A stretch of 20,239 bases of DNA from an uncultured Bacteroidales bacterium (GCA_937965665.1 CALCJE010000213.1:1-20239); one strand, 5' to 3'. Counted from the stretch's first letter, positions 1 through 8,694 are shown. Program-made: numbers and translations. The notes: generated by a model not told the origin, from the sequence alone.

Positions 1-2
1 AA

Positions 3-3000
3 CCCGATAGCCGCCCATACCAGGACGTGGGATACGATGGTTTGCCCAGCAACGACGAAAAATCATTTTTCGATGCAAATTTCCTCCAGCGGATTTTGCA
101 GAAATATGGCGCTTCCTCGCAGGCTTACCTCGATGCCAGCAACGACCCTTCGAGCGATAATTTTCATTCTTTTGTTGGTGGCGAATACGACAGCGATCCC
201 AAATATGCCAGCATTACCGAGAAATATAAGCTTTACAACGGCCCCGACGGAAACTCACCCGCCAACGAAAGCAATAATACCAACTCTATCGGTCAGCGGA
301 ACCCGAATGTTGAAGATCTGAACAATGACAATACGCTGAGTGACCAGGAACGGTATTTCCAGTATGTAGTACATCTTCGCCCCGAAAATATGAAAGTCGG
401 GGAGAATTACATAACAGACATGTATGAGTCGGGTAAGGAAAATCCTTTCAAACTTGCCAATGGTGATCCGGGTGGCGTAAAATGGTACCAGTTTAAAATC
501 CCCGTTCAGAAACCCGACAAAGTAGTGGGCAGCATACAGGATTTTAAATCAATACGGTTTATCCGTATGTTCTTCAAGGACTGGGATACTGCCGTGGTAT
601 GCCGGTTTGCATCCTTTGAACTGGAGCGTGGCGAATGGCGTAAGTATAACTACAGCCTGCTCACCCCGGGCGAGTATATCCCTGATCCCAACCAGGATGC
701 CACTTCATATGATATTTCTACCGTTAGCATTGAGGAAAACGGAAGCCGCGATCCAATACCGTACGTTGTTCCCCCGGGTATTGAACGCGAAATTAACGCC
801 GCAACCCAAAATTACCAGAAACTGAATGAGCAGTCGATGGTAATGAAAGTGTGTAACCTGCTTGATGGCGACGCACGGGGAACCTATAAAACCACCGATT
901 TCGATTTCCGTGATTACAAAAACCTCAAAATGTATGTTCACGGTGAAAAATCGTACAAAACCGATGCGCTTAAAGATGGCGACCTGAATGTTTTTGTGAG
1001 GCTGGGTTCCGATTTTACAAACAACTATTACGAATACGAAATACCCCTGAAACTTACCGATTGGGGTACAGCCGACCCTAATGCAATATGGCCCGAAGAA
1101 AATATAATGGATATTGAACTGGCCAAACTGGTGAATGCCAAAACACTTCGGAATGAACTGATGAATGTGCCGGGGTCTGTAATAAATACGTCCAATCCTT
1201 TTATACTGCCCGATGGGCCCGAGGGCAAGATAAAAATTACAGTTATGGGCTCGCCCAGCTTAAGTGATGTGAGGGCTATGATGATTGGGGTACGTAACCC
1301 GAAACGCAATCCAAAGGTTTTTAACACCGACGATGGCCAGGCTAAGTGCGCCGAAGTTTGGGTAAATGAACTCAGGCTCACCAATTTTAACGAAAAGTCG
1401 GGCTGGGCTGCCAATGCCCGCATGGCCACCAACCTGGCCGACCTGGGTAATGTTATGGTTTCCGGTGCATACAGCTCACCCGGATTCGGGAGTATCGAAA
1501 AGAAAGTAAACGAACGGCAAAAGGAAGCCATCAGCCAGTTCGATGTTGCCACAAACCTGGAACTTGGAAAATTCCTGCCCGAAAAATCAGGCGTACGTAT
1601 ACCAATGCACTACGATTATTCGCAAACAGTCAGCAACCCGCAGTATAACCCGCTCGATCCGGATGTGTTGTATACCAAACAGGTGGAGAATATGACAAAA
1701 CAACAGAAGGATTCGCTCAAACTGCTTACCACTGATGTTACCACAAGGCAAAACCTCAACTTTATGAATGTTCGTAAAGACAGGGTGGGTGCTGCTCAGA
1801 AACCGCAGTTATGGGATATCGAAAACTTCGATGTATCCTATGCATACTCCGAAATTAAGCATCATAATAATGATATTGAGGAAGACAGCAAGAAGACTTA
1901 CAGGGGAGGGCTTGGGTATAATTTTACAGTGAACCCAAAAAATGTGAGACCTTTCCAGAAAACCGTGAGGTCCAAATCACTGGCTGTTATCCGCGACTTT
2001 AACTTTTATTACTTGCCGAAACTGCTTTCGTTCCGCACCGATATGTACCGCGATTACCAGAAGAGATTGCTGCGTAACAAAAGCGGGGCACAGATCATCA
2101 TTGAACCTACTTACACCAAACAATGGGACTGGAACCGCATTTATGATATTAAATATGATTTTTCGCAATCGCTGAAGTTCGATTACAGCGCCAATGTGAA
2201 TGCCTATATCCTCGAACCTCCAGGGGGTTACGAAAAGCAAAACAGCAATTACGAGCAATACCGCGACACCGTTTGGAACTCCATCAAAAACTTTGGTTCA
2301 GTAAACCGGTTCAACCAGATGGCAAACATTAATTATGCTGTTCCTTTTAACAAGATCCCTATCCTGAACTGGGTTACGCTGAGTGCGCGTTATGGGGTGA
2401 AATACCGCTGGGAAGCATCGCCACGCTCGCTGCAATCGAGGTTCGGAAATACGATTGAAAACTCCCGCGATATACAACTCAACGGAGGTTTCCGACTTAC
2501 CACTTTATACGATAAGGTGCCATTCCTGAAAAAGGCACGTATGGAGTTGCAGAATAAAAGCCAGGCGCAACCGGGCCGTGTTCCGGGCCGCGAAGCAAAT
2601 GTTAATCCGAGGGATAATAACAAACAGAAACAACCCGGCACACAGGATAAAGGGGCTGCTGCCGACAGCCTCGACAAACCCAGGAAGAACTACCTGAAAA
2701 CCATTGGGAATTATACCTTAGGTGTGTTGATGGCGGTTAAGGATGCTAATTTCACTTATACCAAATCGAATGGTATCATGCTTCCGGGATTTCTGCCGGA
2801 ACCTGGTCCGCTGGGTAACAACTGGAGTTTGAACGCTCCGGGCATGGGCTTTATTTTTGGAAGCCAGGATGATATCAAGTATAAGGCAGCATCATCGGGA
2901 TGGCTTACACGCGATACCTTGCTCAATAATCCATACATCACCCGGGCCAACGAAAATCTCACCTTCCGTTCAACCGTGGAGCCTGTACGCAACTTTAAAA

Positions 3001-4070
3001 TTGATGTTACTGCCGATCGTACCTATGCCATTACTTACCAGGCGTATTTTAAAGCCAACAGCAACGGTAACTTTAACGAACCTACCTCGCCGCAGGAGCA
3101 TGGCAATTTCAGTATGTCGTACATTATTTTATCGAGCTCATTCAAACGCGATAACAACGACAATTCGAGCCCGGTGTTCGACGAAATGCTCTCGTACCGG
3201 AAAACCATAGCTCAACGGTTGGCCGCCGAAAATCCCAACTCGGTTGGCGATTCAGCCGGGTGGCCCAATGGATACGGGCCTACACAGCCGCAGGTGCTTA
3301 TGGCTTCGTTCCTGGCTGCATATGCCGGTCACGACCCGACAAAAATTAAATTCAATGCATTCCCCAAAATTCCTTACCCTAACTGGCGTATAACATACAA
3401 CGCCAACCAGGGAATTGAAGCGCTGCGTAAGTACTTCCAGTCGTTCAATATTTCGCATGCCTACCGTTCGTCATACTCGGTCGGCGGTTTCCTCACCGAT
3501 GTTAATTACGTGGACCAGGGCGGTTTCCCGGCAGCGGTTGACAATGCCAAAAACTTTATCCCCGAAAAGCGAATGGATGTTATTACGCTGACCGAACAAT
3601 TCGGGCCGCTGATTGGGTTGGATATGACCATGAAAAACAGCATGCTGGCAAGGATTGAGTTCAAAAAAACAAGAAACCTTTCCCTCAGTTTTGTAAATAA
3701 CCAGCTTACCGAAATGCGCAGCAACGAACTTGTGATTGGTACAGGGTACAGGTTTAAGAGTGTTCCGTTCAAGGTCCGATCGATGTCGACCGGCAAAACC
3801 GTTACCATGAAAAGCGACCTGAATATCAAACTCGATTTTTCCATACGCGACAATAAAACTATACTGAGACGGATAGAAGAAGTAAATAACCAGATTTCGA
3901 CCGGAACCCGGCAAACATCCATCAATTTTTCGGCCGATTATATGCTGAGCCAGAAACTGAATGTGAGGTTCTTTTACGATCAAACCATCAGCAAGCCACA
4001 TGTTTCGCAGCAGATTCCGACTTCGAATACCAATGCCGGTATCTCACTCAGGTTTACGCTTGCGCAATAA
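3..4070 (+). CDS. sprA: Type IX secretion translocon / gliding motility protein SprA, C-terminal part (5' truncated)
   Basis: The frame is open from the first bases of the window (reading P-D-S-R-P-Y-Q-D-V-G-Y-D-G from base 3) to a TAA at 4070, giving about 1355 residues. The apparent GTG start at 27 is only an internal valine; the true start lies upstream of the window. SprA (Sov in Porphyromonas) is the giant outer-membrane beta-barrel that forms the type IX secretion pore; family members are roughly 2300-2500 aa, so about the last 55-60% is present. Visible support: the QDVGYDGL segment, long alternating aromatic/polar beta-strand stretches, a low-complexity Pro/Gln/Asn/Lys-rich linker at about residues 845-890 of the visible part (likely a loop), and a C-terminal strand ending SLRFTLAQ. 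gcvH follows in the same direction behind its own promoter. No frameshift is seen. Identification is from recognised family sequence, not from a search. Confidence 0.93.
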   Translation, partial: PDSRPYQDVGYDGLPSNDEKSFFDANFLQRILQKYGASSQAYLDASNDPSSDNFHSFVGGEYDSDPKYASITEKYKLYNGPDGNSPANESNNTNSIGQRNPNVEDLNNDNTLSDQERYFQYVVHLRPENMKVGENYITDMYESGKENPFKLANGDPGGVKWYQFKIPVQKPDKVVGSIQDFKSIRFIRMFFKDWDTAVVCRFASFELERGEWRKYNYSLLTPGEYIPDPNQDATSYDISTVSIEENGSRDPIPYVVPPGIEREINAATQNYQKLNEQSMVMKVCNLLDGDARGTYKTTDFDFRDYKNLKMYVHGEKSYKTDALKDGDLNVFVRLGSDFTNNYYEYEIPLKLTDWGTADPNAIWPEENIMDIELAKLVNAKTLRNELMNVPGSVINTSNPFILPDGPEGKIKITVMGSPSLSDVRAMMIGVRNPKRNPKVFNTDDGQAKCAEVWVNELRLTNFNEKSGWAANARMATNLADLGNVMVSGAYSSPGFGSIEKKVNERQKEAISQFDVATNLELGKFLPEKSGVRIPMHYDYSQTVSNPQYNPLDPDVLYTKQVENMTKQQKDSLKLLTTDVTTRQNLNFMNVRKDRVGAAQKPQLWDIENFDVSYAYSEIKHHNNDIEEDSKKTYRGGLGYNFTVNPKNVRPFQKTVRSKSLAVIRDFNFYYLPKLLSFRTDMYRDYQKRLLRNKSGAQIIIEPTYTKQWDWNRIYDIKYDFSQSLKFDYSANVNAYILEPPGGYEKQNSNYEQYRDTVWNSIKNFGSVNRFNQMANINYAVPFNKIPILNWVTLSARYGVKYRWEASPRSLQSRFGNTIENSRDIQLNGGFRLTTLYDKVPFLKKARMELQNKSQAQPGRVPGREANVNPRDNNKQKQPGTQDKGAAADSLDKPRKNYLKTIGNYTLGVLMAVKDANFTYTKSNGIMLPGFLPEPGPLGNNWSLNAPGMGFIFGSQDDIKYKAASSGWLTRDTLLNNPYITRANENLTFRSTVEPVRNFKIDVTADRTYAITYQAYFKANSNGNFNEPTSPQEHGNFSMSYIILSSSFKRDNNDNSSPVFDEMLSYRKTIAQRLAAENPNSVGDSAGWPNGYGPTQPQVLMASFLAAYAGHDPTKIKFNAFPKIPYPNWRITYNANQGIEALRKYFQSFNISHAYRSSYSVGGFLTDVNYVDQGGFPAAVDNAKNFIPEKRMDVITLTEQFGPLIGLDMTMKNSMLARIEFKKTRNLSLSFVNNQLTEMRSNELVIGTGYRFKSVPFKVRSMSTGKTVTMKSDLNIKLDFSIRDNKTILRRIEEVNNQISTGTRQTSINFSADYMLSQKLNVRFFYDQTISKPHVSQQIPTSNTNAGISLRFTLAQ

Positions 4071-4195
4071 AGTGGTTTCATGTTAAAGTAATTGACCAAG
4101 CGTGTAAGGTGCTCCGCATTTTTAAGTTCATTGTCATAACTTTAACCTGGATCAGGATGCTATTATTCAGAATCATTCTAATTTTGATGCGATTG

Positions 4196-4225
4196 TTTGC
4201 AGGTTGTCAACAATGTGTAATTTTG
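4196..4225 (+). promoter_or_regulatory. Promoter of gcvH (Bacteroidota -33/-7 type)
   Basis: TAATTTTG at 4218-4225 matches the Bacteroidota -7 consensus TAnnTTTG exactly. TTTG at 4196-4199 lies 18 nt upstream, near the usual -33 spacing. Transcription would begin around 4231, leaving a leader of about 18 nt before the ATG at 4249. This helps decide the gcvH start, because the upstream in-frame TTG (4204) and ATG (4213) fall inside or before the promoter. A second exact TAATTTTG lies at 4179-4186 without a good -33 partner, and an AGAATCATTCT palindrome lies at 4169-4179. The rest of the sprA-gcvH gap (4071-4248) shows no clear terminator. Confidence 0.6.
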
Positions 4226-4248
4226 ATCCCGATAAAAAACAACAACCC

Positions 4249-4629
4249 ATGAATATCCCAGAAAATCTTTATTATACCAATGATCACGAATGGATCAAGG
4301 TAGAAGGCAATACCGGCATTGTTGGTGTTACCGATTTTGCACAACATCAGTTAGGCGACATCGTGTTTGTAGATGTAACCTCAGTTGGTGAAACCCTGGC
4401 CGAAGGCGATACTTTTGGAACCATCGAAGCCGTAAAAACCGTTTCGGACCTGTTCCTGCCCGTTGATGCCGAAGTAACAGAGTTTAACGAAGCGTTGAAC
4501 GACGAGCCGGAATTAATAAACAAAGATCCGTATAATGCCGGATGGATTGTTAAAGTGAACATTACCGATACTACCAAACTGGGCGGGTTACTGAACGCCG
4601 AACAATATAAAGCACTGGTTGAAGCATAA
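4249..4629 (+). CDS. gcvH: Glycine cleavage system H protein
   Basis: This 126-aa protein carries the lipoyl arm that shuttles the aminomethyl group between the P, T and L proteins of the glycine cleavage system in the cytoplasm. The start is set at the ATG giving MNIPENLYYTNDHEWIKV, the usual beginning of the family; the frame runs open further upstream, but the promoter lies there. The lipoylation motif GTIEAVKTVSDL is present with the acceptor at Lys63, followed by the conserved NxDPYxxGWIVKV-type segment (here NKDPYNAGWIVKV). Length is typical and all core residues are intact. No gcvP, gcvT or lipoate gene is nearby, so it is a stand-alone gene. As I recall, gcvH downstream of sprA is a recurring order in Bacteroidota and need not imply a functional link. 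Confidence 0.97.
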   Translation: MNIPENLYYTNDHEWIKVEGNTGIVGVTDFAQHQLGDIVFVDVTSVGETLAEGDTFGTIEAVKTVSDLFLPVDAEVTEFNEALNDEPELINKDPYNAGWIVKVNITDTTKLGGLLNAEQYKALVEA

Positions 4630-4740
4630 TAAACTGGCTGCCGGGTGTTTTGCCGGGTATTCTGTTAATGCATTCGCCGGCATGTGCTATAATTAGGCAT
4701 ACTTCTTATGCCTTCTTCAGTAAAATACCGAAATAAAGAT

Positions 4741-4767
4741 AACCCATCCGCATTGGATGGGTTTTTT
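4741..4767 (+). terminator. Rho-independent terminator after gcvH
   Basis: AACCCATCC (4741-4749), loop GCATT, GGATGGGTT (4755-4763), continuing into a run of six T (4762-4767). The stem is a perfect 9 bp. A second, smaller hairpin (AGGCATA-CTTCT-TATGCCT, 4695-4713) precedes it without a T-run. Together they isolate gcvH from the DUF5020 unit. Confidence 0.88.
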
Positions 4768-4788
4768 ATTATCAGTTATTAACATTTC

Positions 4789-4818
4789 TTGCATCCGGCA
4801 ATGTCGGTTGTAATTTTG
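4789..4818 (+). promoter_or_regulatory. Promoter of the DUF5020-permease unit
   Basis: TAATTTTG at 4811-4818 is an exact TAnnTTTG -7 box, with TTG at 4789-4791 and a 19-nt spacer, matching the Bacteroidota -33/-7 layout. The predicted start of transcription near 4824 lies downstream of the earliest in-frame TTG (4789), which supports the ATG at 4864 as the real start, with a leader of about 40 nt. Confidence 0.65.
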
Positions 4819-4863
4819 CAAATCCTTCCACTAAATTTATTATTCACTAACCATCTACAACTT

Positions 4864-5574
4864 ATGAAACAAACAGTTGCCATTCTTCTTGTGTTGTTTG
4901 CAGCCGCTTCGGTAAAAGCGCAGAATCTCCAGGTGCATTACGATTTCGGTAAGGATCGGAAATATGTTACCTCTACCGTCGAAATGTTTAAACCCGACAA
5001 ATGGGGAAGTACCTTTTTCTTTATTGATATGAATTATGATGGTAGTAATGGCAAGACCGTAAGCCTGGCATACTGGGAAATTGCCCGTTCTTTCACCCTG
5101 GGTAAAAGTCCGTTTGCTGCCCATATTGAATATAATGGTGGTTTTGGTCAGTACAGTACCGGCTCGGCTGGATACAGAGCTTACCCGATTAATGATGCCT
5201 GGCTTGCCGGTTTCGATTACAACCTGCACAATGCTGATTTTACCCGCGGAATTACTTTCCAGGTATTGTACAAGTATATCAAGGATAAAAATGATGCTTC
5301 CTTCCAGTTAACTACGGTGTGGTATATGCATATGCTGAACCGCAAAATTACCTTCGATGGATTTGCTGATTTCTGGCGGGAAGATAACACAGTGTTTGAT
5401 GATGAAGGTGTTGCTTCGGAAGCTGATTTTGTTTTCCTTACAGAGCCTCAGATCTGGTACAACGTAACCGAAAACCTTTCATTAGGTTCTGAAATTGAAA
5501 TCAGTTCAAATTTTTCAGCAAATAAAGGATTTATGGTAAATCCTACCCTGGCTGCCAAATGGAATTTTAAATAA
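4864..5574 (+). CDS. DUF5020 family outer-membrane beta-barrel protein (Tsx-like channel, putative)
   Basis: This 236-aa protein starts with a clear signal peptide (MKQTVAILLVLFAAASVKA, cleavage predicted before Q20). The mature part has the DUF5020 hallmarks YVTSTVEMFKPDKWGSTFFF, SLAYWEIAR and HIEYNGGFGQY, then amphipathic strands rich in W/Y/F, and ends with a short aromatic strand (AAKWNFK) as outer-membrane barrels do. The family has no assigned function that I know of. Its size and barrel-like pattern resemble the Tsx nucleoside channels. The next gene, 19 nt downstream, is a purine permease, so a role as the outer-membrane entry pore for nucleobases or nucleosides is a reasonable inference. 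The further upstream in-frame TTG is rejected because it overlaps the promoter and would precede the signal peptide by 25 residues. Confidence 0.85.
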   Translation: MKQTVAILLVLFAAASVKAQNLQVHYDFGKDRKYVTSTVEMFKPDKWGSTFFFIDMNYDGSNGKTVSLAYWEIARSFTLGKSPFAAHIEYNGGFGQYSTGSAGYRAYPINDAWLAGFDYNLHNADFTRGITFQVLYKYIKDKNDASFQLTTVWYMHMLNRKITFDGFADFWREDNTVFDDEGVASEADFVFLTEPQIWYNVTENLSLGSEIEISSNFSANKGFMVNPTLAAKWNFK

Positions 5575-5593
5575 ACCCTAAAGATACAAGCAG

Positions 5594-6931
5594 ATGATAG
5601 AAACTTTAAACCGGTATTTTGGCCTGAAGGCAAATAATACCAACATCCGTACTGAGGTTATTGCTGGAATTACCACTTTTGTTACAGCCATGTATGTCAT
5701 TGTTGTTAACCCGGCAATCATCAGCGCAACGGGGCTTCCTTTTAATGCGGTGCTTACTGCCACCGTTGTTCTGAGCGCTTTTTGTACTATTCTCATGGGG
5801 ATTTATGCCAATAACCCTATCCTGGTTGCCCCAGGCATGGGATTAAATGCCTTTTTTACATTTGCCGTGGTTCTTGGGATGAAAGTACCTGTTGAAACTG
5901 CACTTGGGGCCGTTTTCTGGGCAGGGGTGTTCTTTTTACTGTTGTCAGTTTTCAATGTGCGCACATTGATCGTAAAATCAATTCCTAAACAAATCAGGTA
6001 TGCCGTGGCTGCCGGTATCGGGTTATTTATAACCCTGATCGGTTTTGCTGATGCCAAGTTCATCGTTTCAAAAGGCACTCCTGTGTTGGGAATGGCTCAA
6101 CTCGATATGATTGCGCTCACTTTTATTGTTGGACTTATCGTTACCTCCATACTGGTAGCAAAAAACATTAAAGGTTCCCTTATTATAGGTATTGTAATTA
6201 CTACCATTCTTGCAATTCCTATAGGCCGTTTTTATGGAGATGCTTCGGCAGTAAACATGGGTGTGCCTACGCTGGTTTCGTGGAAAGGTATTTTTGCTGC
6301 TCCTGATTTCAGCCTGATTGGCAAACTCGATTTGATAGGTTCGTTAAAATGGGCCATTTTCCCGGTAACCTTTGCCATTTTGTTTACTGATATGTTCGAT
6401 AGCCTTTCAACATTTGTAGGTGTAGCCGAAGCTGCCAACCTGATGGATAAAGACGGCGAACCACGCAATATCAAACAGTCGCTGATAGTTGATGCCATTG
6501 CTACTGGTTTGGCAGGCGTTTTAGGTACATCTTCGGGTACTGCTTATATTGAATCTGCTGCCGGTGTTCAACAAGGCGGACGTACCGGCTTAACAGCCCT
6601 GGTTGCCGGATTGTTGTTTATACCTTTCATGTTCCTGTCGCCTTTGCTCTCCATTGTTCCGATGATTGCAACAGCCCCGGCACTGATACTGGTGGGTGTG
6701 TTTATGCTGAAACCGGTTCTGAAAATAAACTGGGTAACCATGGATGATGCTATACCCGCTTTCCTGGCTATGGTCCTTATTCCGTTTACCTTTTCAATTA
6801 CCCAGGGTATCATCTGGGGTTTCCTCAGCTGGACGCTCATTAAAATTGCCATGGGTAAATACAAGGAAATATCGGCCACATTAATTGTTATCGATATCCT
6901 CTCCATATTATTGCTCCTTTCGATGGTGTAA
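5594..6931 (+). CDS. NCS2 family purine permease (AzgA/PbuG type, adenine/guanine/hypoxanthine)
   Basis: This 445-aa polytopic inner-membrane protein belongs to the AzgA/PbuG/GhxP branch of the NCS2 family: proton-coupled nucleobase uptake. Supporting motifs are NPILVAPGMGLNAFF (74-88), DMFDSLSTFVGV (266-277) in the substrate-binding helix region, and GTSSGTAYIESAAGVQQGG (311-329) followed by RTG. The N-terminal RYFGLKANNTNIRTEVIAGITTF is the usual opening of this branch. Length is normal. It begins 19 nt after the DUF5020 stop and ends just before a strong terminator, so the two genes form one transcription unit. The precise substrate among adenine, guanine, hypoxanthine and xanthine cannot be told from sequence alone; the AzgA-type motifs favour adenine/guanine/hypoxanthine over xanthine/uric acid. 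Confidence 0.92.
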   Translation: MIETLNRYFGLKANNTNIRTEVIAGITTFVTAMYVIVVNPAIISATGLPFNAVLTATVVLSAFCTILMGIYANNPILVAPGMGLNAFFTFAVVLGMKVPVETALGAVFWAGVFFLLLSVFNVRTLIVKSIPKQIRYAVAAGIGLFITLIGFADAKFIVSKGTPVLGMAQLDMIALTFIVGLIVTSILVAKNIKGSLIIGIVITTILAIPIGRFYGDASAVNMGVPTLVSWKGIFAAPDFSLIGKLDLIGSLKWAIFPVTFAILFTDMFDSLSTFVGVAEAANLMDKDGEPRNIKQSLIVDAIATGLAGVLGTSSGTAYIESAAGVQQGGRTGLTALVAGLLFIPFMFLSPLLSIVPMIATAPALILVGVFMLKPVLKINWVTMDDAIPAFLAMVLIPFTFSITQGIIWGFLSWTLIKIAMGKYKEISATLIVIDILSILLLLSMV

Positions 6932-6949
6932 CAGTTGAAATTGGAATGC

Positions 6950-6985
6950 AAAAAATCCGGGTGCAACTGTATCCGGATTTTTTTT
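6950..6985 (+). terminator. Rho-independent terminator after the purine permease gene
   Basis: AAAAAATCCGG (6950-6960) pairs with CCGGATTTTTT (6973-6983) around a 12-nt loop, with the T-run extending to 6985. The A-run on the 5' side makes the element usable in both directions. The loop contains CAACTGT (6964-6970), complementary to ACAGTTG at 6931-6937 by the stop codon. Confidence 0.87.
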
Positions 6986-7059
6986 GTTCGATACCTGCGG
7001 ATATAGTTTATTGCCTTTATTTTTAACTGTTTGGCGCCCCGGTTGTTTATTTGCATAAA

Positions 7060-8046
7060 ATGTTGGTTATGCGCGTTTTCAAACCCGAAGTGTTCCAGGG
7101 CTCAATATCCGGCAGACGATATTTCGAAGGCTGGTATTTTAAAAATGTGTCCGGGAATTTGGATATGGTTTATTCTTTTATTCCCGGAATTGCCCTGGGC
7201 AGAAAAAATCCGCATGCTTTTATTCAAGTAATCAACGGGCTCACCGGTGAAACACATTATATCGAGTATCCCTTATCGGTGTTTAGCTTCAGCAGAAAGA
7301 AATTTTGGGTACAGGTTGGCGCATCAGTATTTACAAGCGACAGTATTCACCTGGATATTGATTCGGATGGGCTAAAAATAGCAGGCCATCTCGTATATAC
7401 CGGCAATGTGAAATATCCATCATCCCTGTTTTCGCCCGGCATAATGGGCTGGTACTCTTTTGTGCCTTTTATGGAGTGCAAACATGCCGTGGTTTCGGTT
7501 ACGCACCGGATTGATGGAGGGCTTGTAATCAATGGCGATTTACTCGATTTTTCAGGGGGCAAGGGGTATATAGAAAAAGACTGGGGCAAGTCGTTTCCTG
7601 AATCGTGGATATGGCTACAGAGCAATCATTTTTTACATTCCGATGCCTGCATGATGATAAGCATTGCCAAGATTCCATGGCTGGGAAGCTATTTTACAGG
7701 GTTCCTTGGTTTTTTATATTACAACGGGACCTTTTATCCGTTCAGTACCTATCTGAAGTCGGAAATTACCAGGCTGCAACGTGATGAAGAAAAGCTCTTC
7801 ATTGAGATAAGCGGAAAGGATTATACCTTGCAGATTACTGCAGGAATCAGCCATTCAGGGATATTACTTGCCCCTAAATCGGGCGAAATGAACCGACATA
7901 TTAAGGAAAGCATCGATTCGGAACTCGAGGTGAGTTTAATTTCAAGCAATGGCACCCTGGTATATAAGGATCATGCTACCCGTGCCGGGCTTGAGGTAAT
8001 AGATAGCATTTTCGGTATTCTGAAAATTAAACCCAGGAGCAGGTAA
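7060..8046 (+). CDS. Tocopherol cyclase-like protein (TOC family, function unknown)
   Basis: This protein of about 328 aa has the signature blocks of the tocopherol cyclase family: RRYFEGWYFKNVS (19-31), GWYSFVPFMECKHAVVS (130-146), and GGKGYIEKDWG (166-176) followed by KSFPESWIWLQSNHF (177-191). No signal peptide or membrane helix is evident. The plant and cyanobacterial enzymes close the chromanol ring of vitamin E, but homologues are widespread in Bacteroidota and Firmicutes that lack tocopherol synthesis, so that activity should not be assumed. I chose the ATG at 7060; an ATG at 7069 and a TTG at 7051 are also in frame, and no promoter decides between them. The gene stands alone after the permease terminator and converges on the carbonic anhydrase gene with only 21 nt between the stops. 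Confidence 0.85.
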   Translation: MLVMRVFKPEVFQGSISGRRYFEGWYFKNVSGNLDMVYSFIPGIALGRKNPHAFIQVINGLTGETHYIEYPLSVFSFSRKKFWVQVGASVFTSDSIHLDIDSDGLKIAGHLVYTGNVKYPSSLFSPGIMGWYSFVPFMECKHAVVSVTHRIDGGLVINGDLLDFSGGKGYIEKDWGKSFPESWIWLQSNHFLHSDACMMISIAKIPWLGSYFTGFLGFLYYNGTFYPFSTYLKSEITRLQRDEEKLFIEISGKDYTLQITAGISHSGILLAPKSGEMNRHIKESIDSELEVSLISSNGTLVYKDHATRAGLEVIDSIFGILKIKPRSR

Positions 8047-8067
8047 CTGTTACTGCTGCGATCAGGT

Positions 8068-8694
8068 TTAATTAATAAGTTCAAAAAAGCCCTGTTCAAC
8101 GTTATAGCTGAATATTTCACCGGTTTCAATAATATAATACCATCCATTGATGGTAAGCTCCCTTTTTTCGAATTTTTCGGCTATGAAGGGGAATGACAGC
8201 AAGTGGTGAATCTGCTCAACAATGTTCATTTGCTCTGTGAGCCATTCGCGTGAAGCATCATTGCCGTCGGGTAAAATTTTAAGCACTTTTTCTTTCACCG
8301 GCGCCGCCAGTTCGAGCCACTTACGTGTGTGAGGCAATTTTTCGAAGTATGCTTCGGGTTTAAAGAGGGCTGCGCAGCCGCCACAATTCGAATGGCCGCA
8401 AACTACAATATTCTCGACTTCCAGGGCCTGAACGGCAAATTCTATCGCCGAAATGGCAGCCAGGTATTCGCCAGATTGCTTGTAAGGTGGAACAATGTTG
8501 GCAATATTCCTGATAATAAACAGCTCGCCCGGCTTGCTGGCGGTTATCATGGCCGGTACTACCCTCGAATCGGAGCACCCGATAAATAAAGTATGTGGTT
8601 TCTGTTCACGGCCCAGTTCTGAGAACAGCTGTTCGTGTTTTTCAAAATCTTTTTGCCTGAAAGCTACAGCTCCTTCAATTAGTTTTTTAATCAT
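8068..8694 (-). CDS. can: Beta-class carbonic anhydrase
   Basis: This 208-aa cytoplasmic zinc enzyme interconverts CO2 and bicarbonate. The zinc ligands and catalytic dyad are present: C40 and D42-R44 in CSDSRV, and H101 and C104 in GHSNCGGC. The ...RNIANIVPP... segment (62-70) and the C-terminal WYYIIETGEIFSYN strand also fit the family. The length agrees with the E. coli Can/CynT group. The start is the ATG at 8694; no convincing -7 box precedes it, the nearest being TAATTTTA at 8722-8715 on the minus strand (one mismatch). It is divergent from amt across a 398-bp AT-rich spacer and convergent with the TOC-like gene. Housekeeping bicarbonate supply is the likely role; the gene symbol is by analogy. 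Confidence 0.94.
   Translation of the reverse strand: MIKKLIEGAVAFRQKDFEKHEQLFSELGREQKPHTLFIGCSDSRVVPAMITASKPGELFIIRNIANIVPPYKQSGEYLAAISAIEFAVQALEVENIVVCGHSNCGGCAALFKPEAYFEKLPHTRKWLELAAPVKEKVLKILPDGNDASREWLTEQMNIVEQIHHLLSFPFIAEKFEKRELTINGWYYIIETGEIFSYNVEQGFFELIN

Noticed and set aside
3471..4001. Antisense ORFs within sprA (176 and 139 codons)
   Set aside because: They lie wholly inside the well-supported sprA reading frame and show no family resemblance.
27..4070. GTG at 27 as the true start of the sprA frame
   Set aside because: The frame stays open and family-like upstream to the window edge, so the GTG is an internal valine codon.
8037..8057. Bidirectional terminator between the TOC-like gene and can
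   Set aside because: GTAA-CTG-TTAC with flanking GCA/TGC is a short stem with a bulge and no T-run in either direction; too weak to call.
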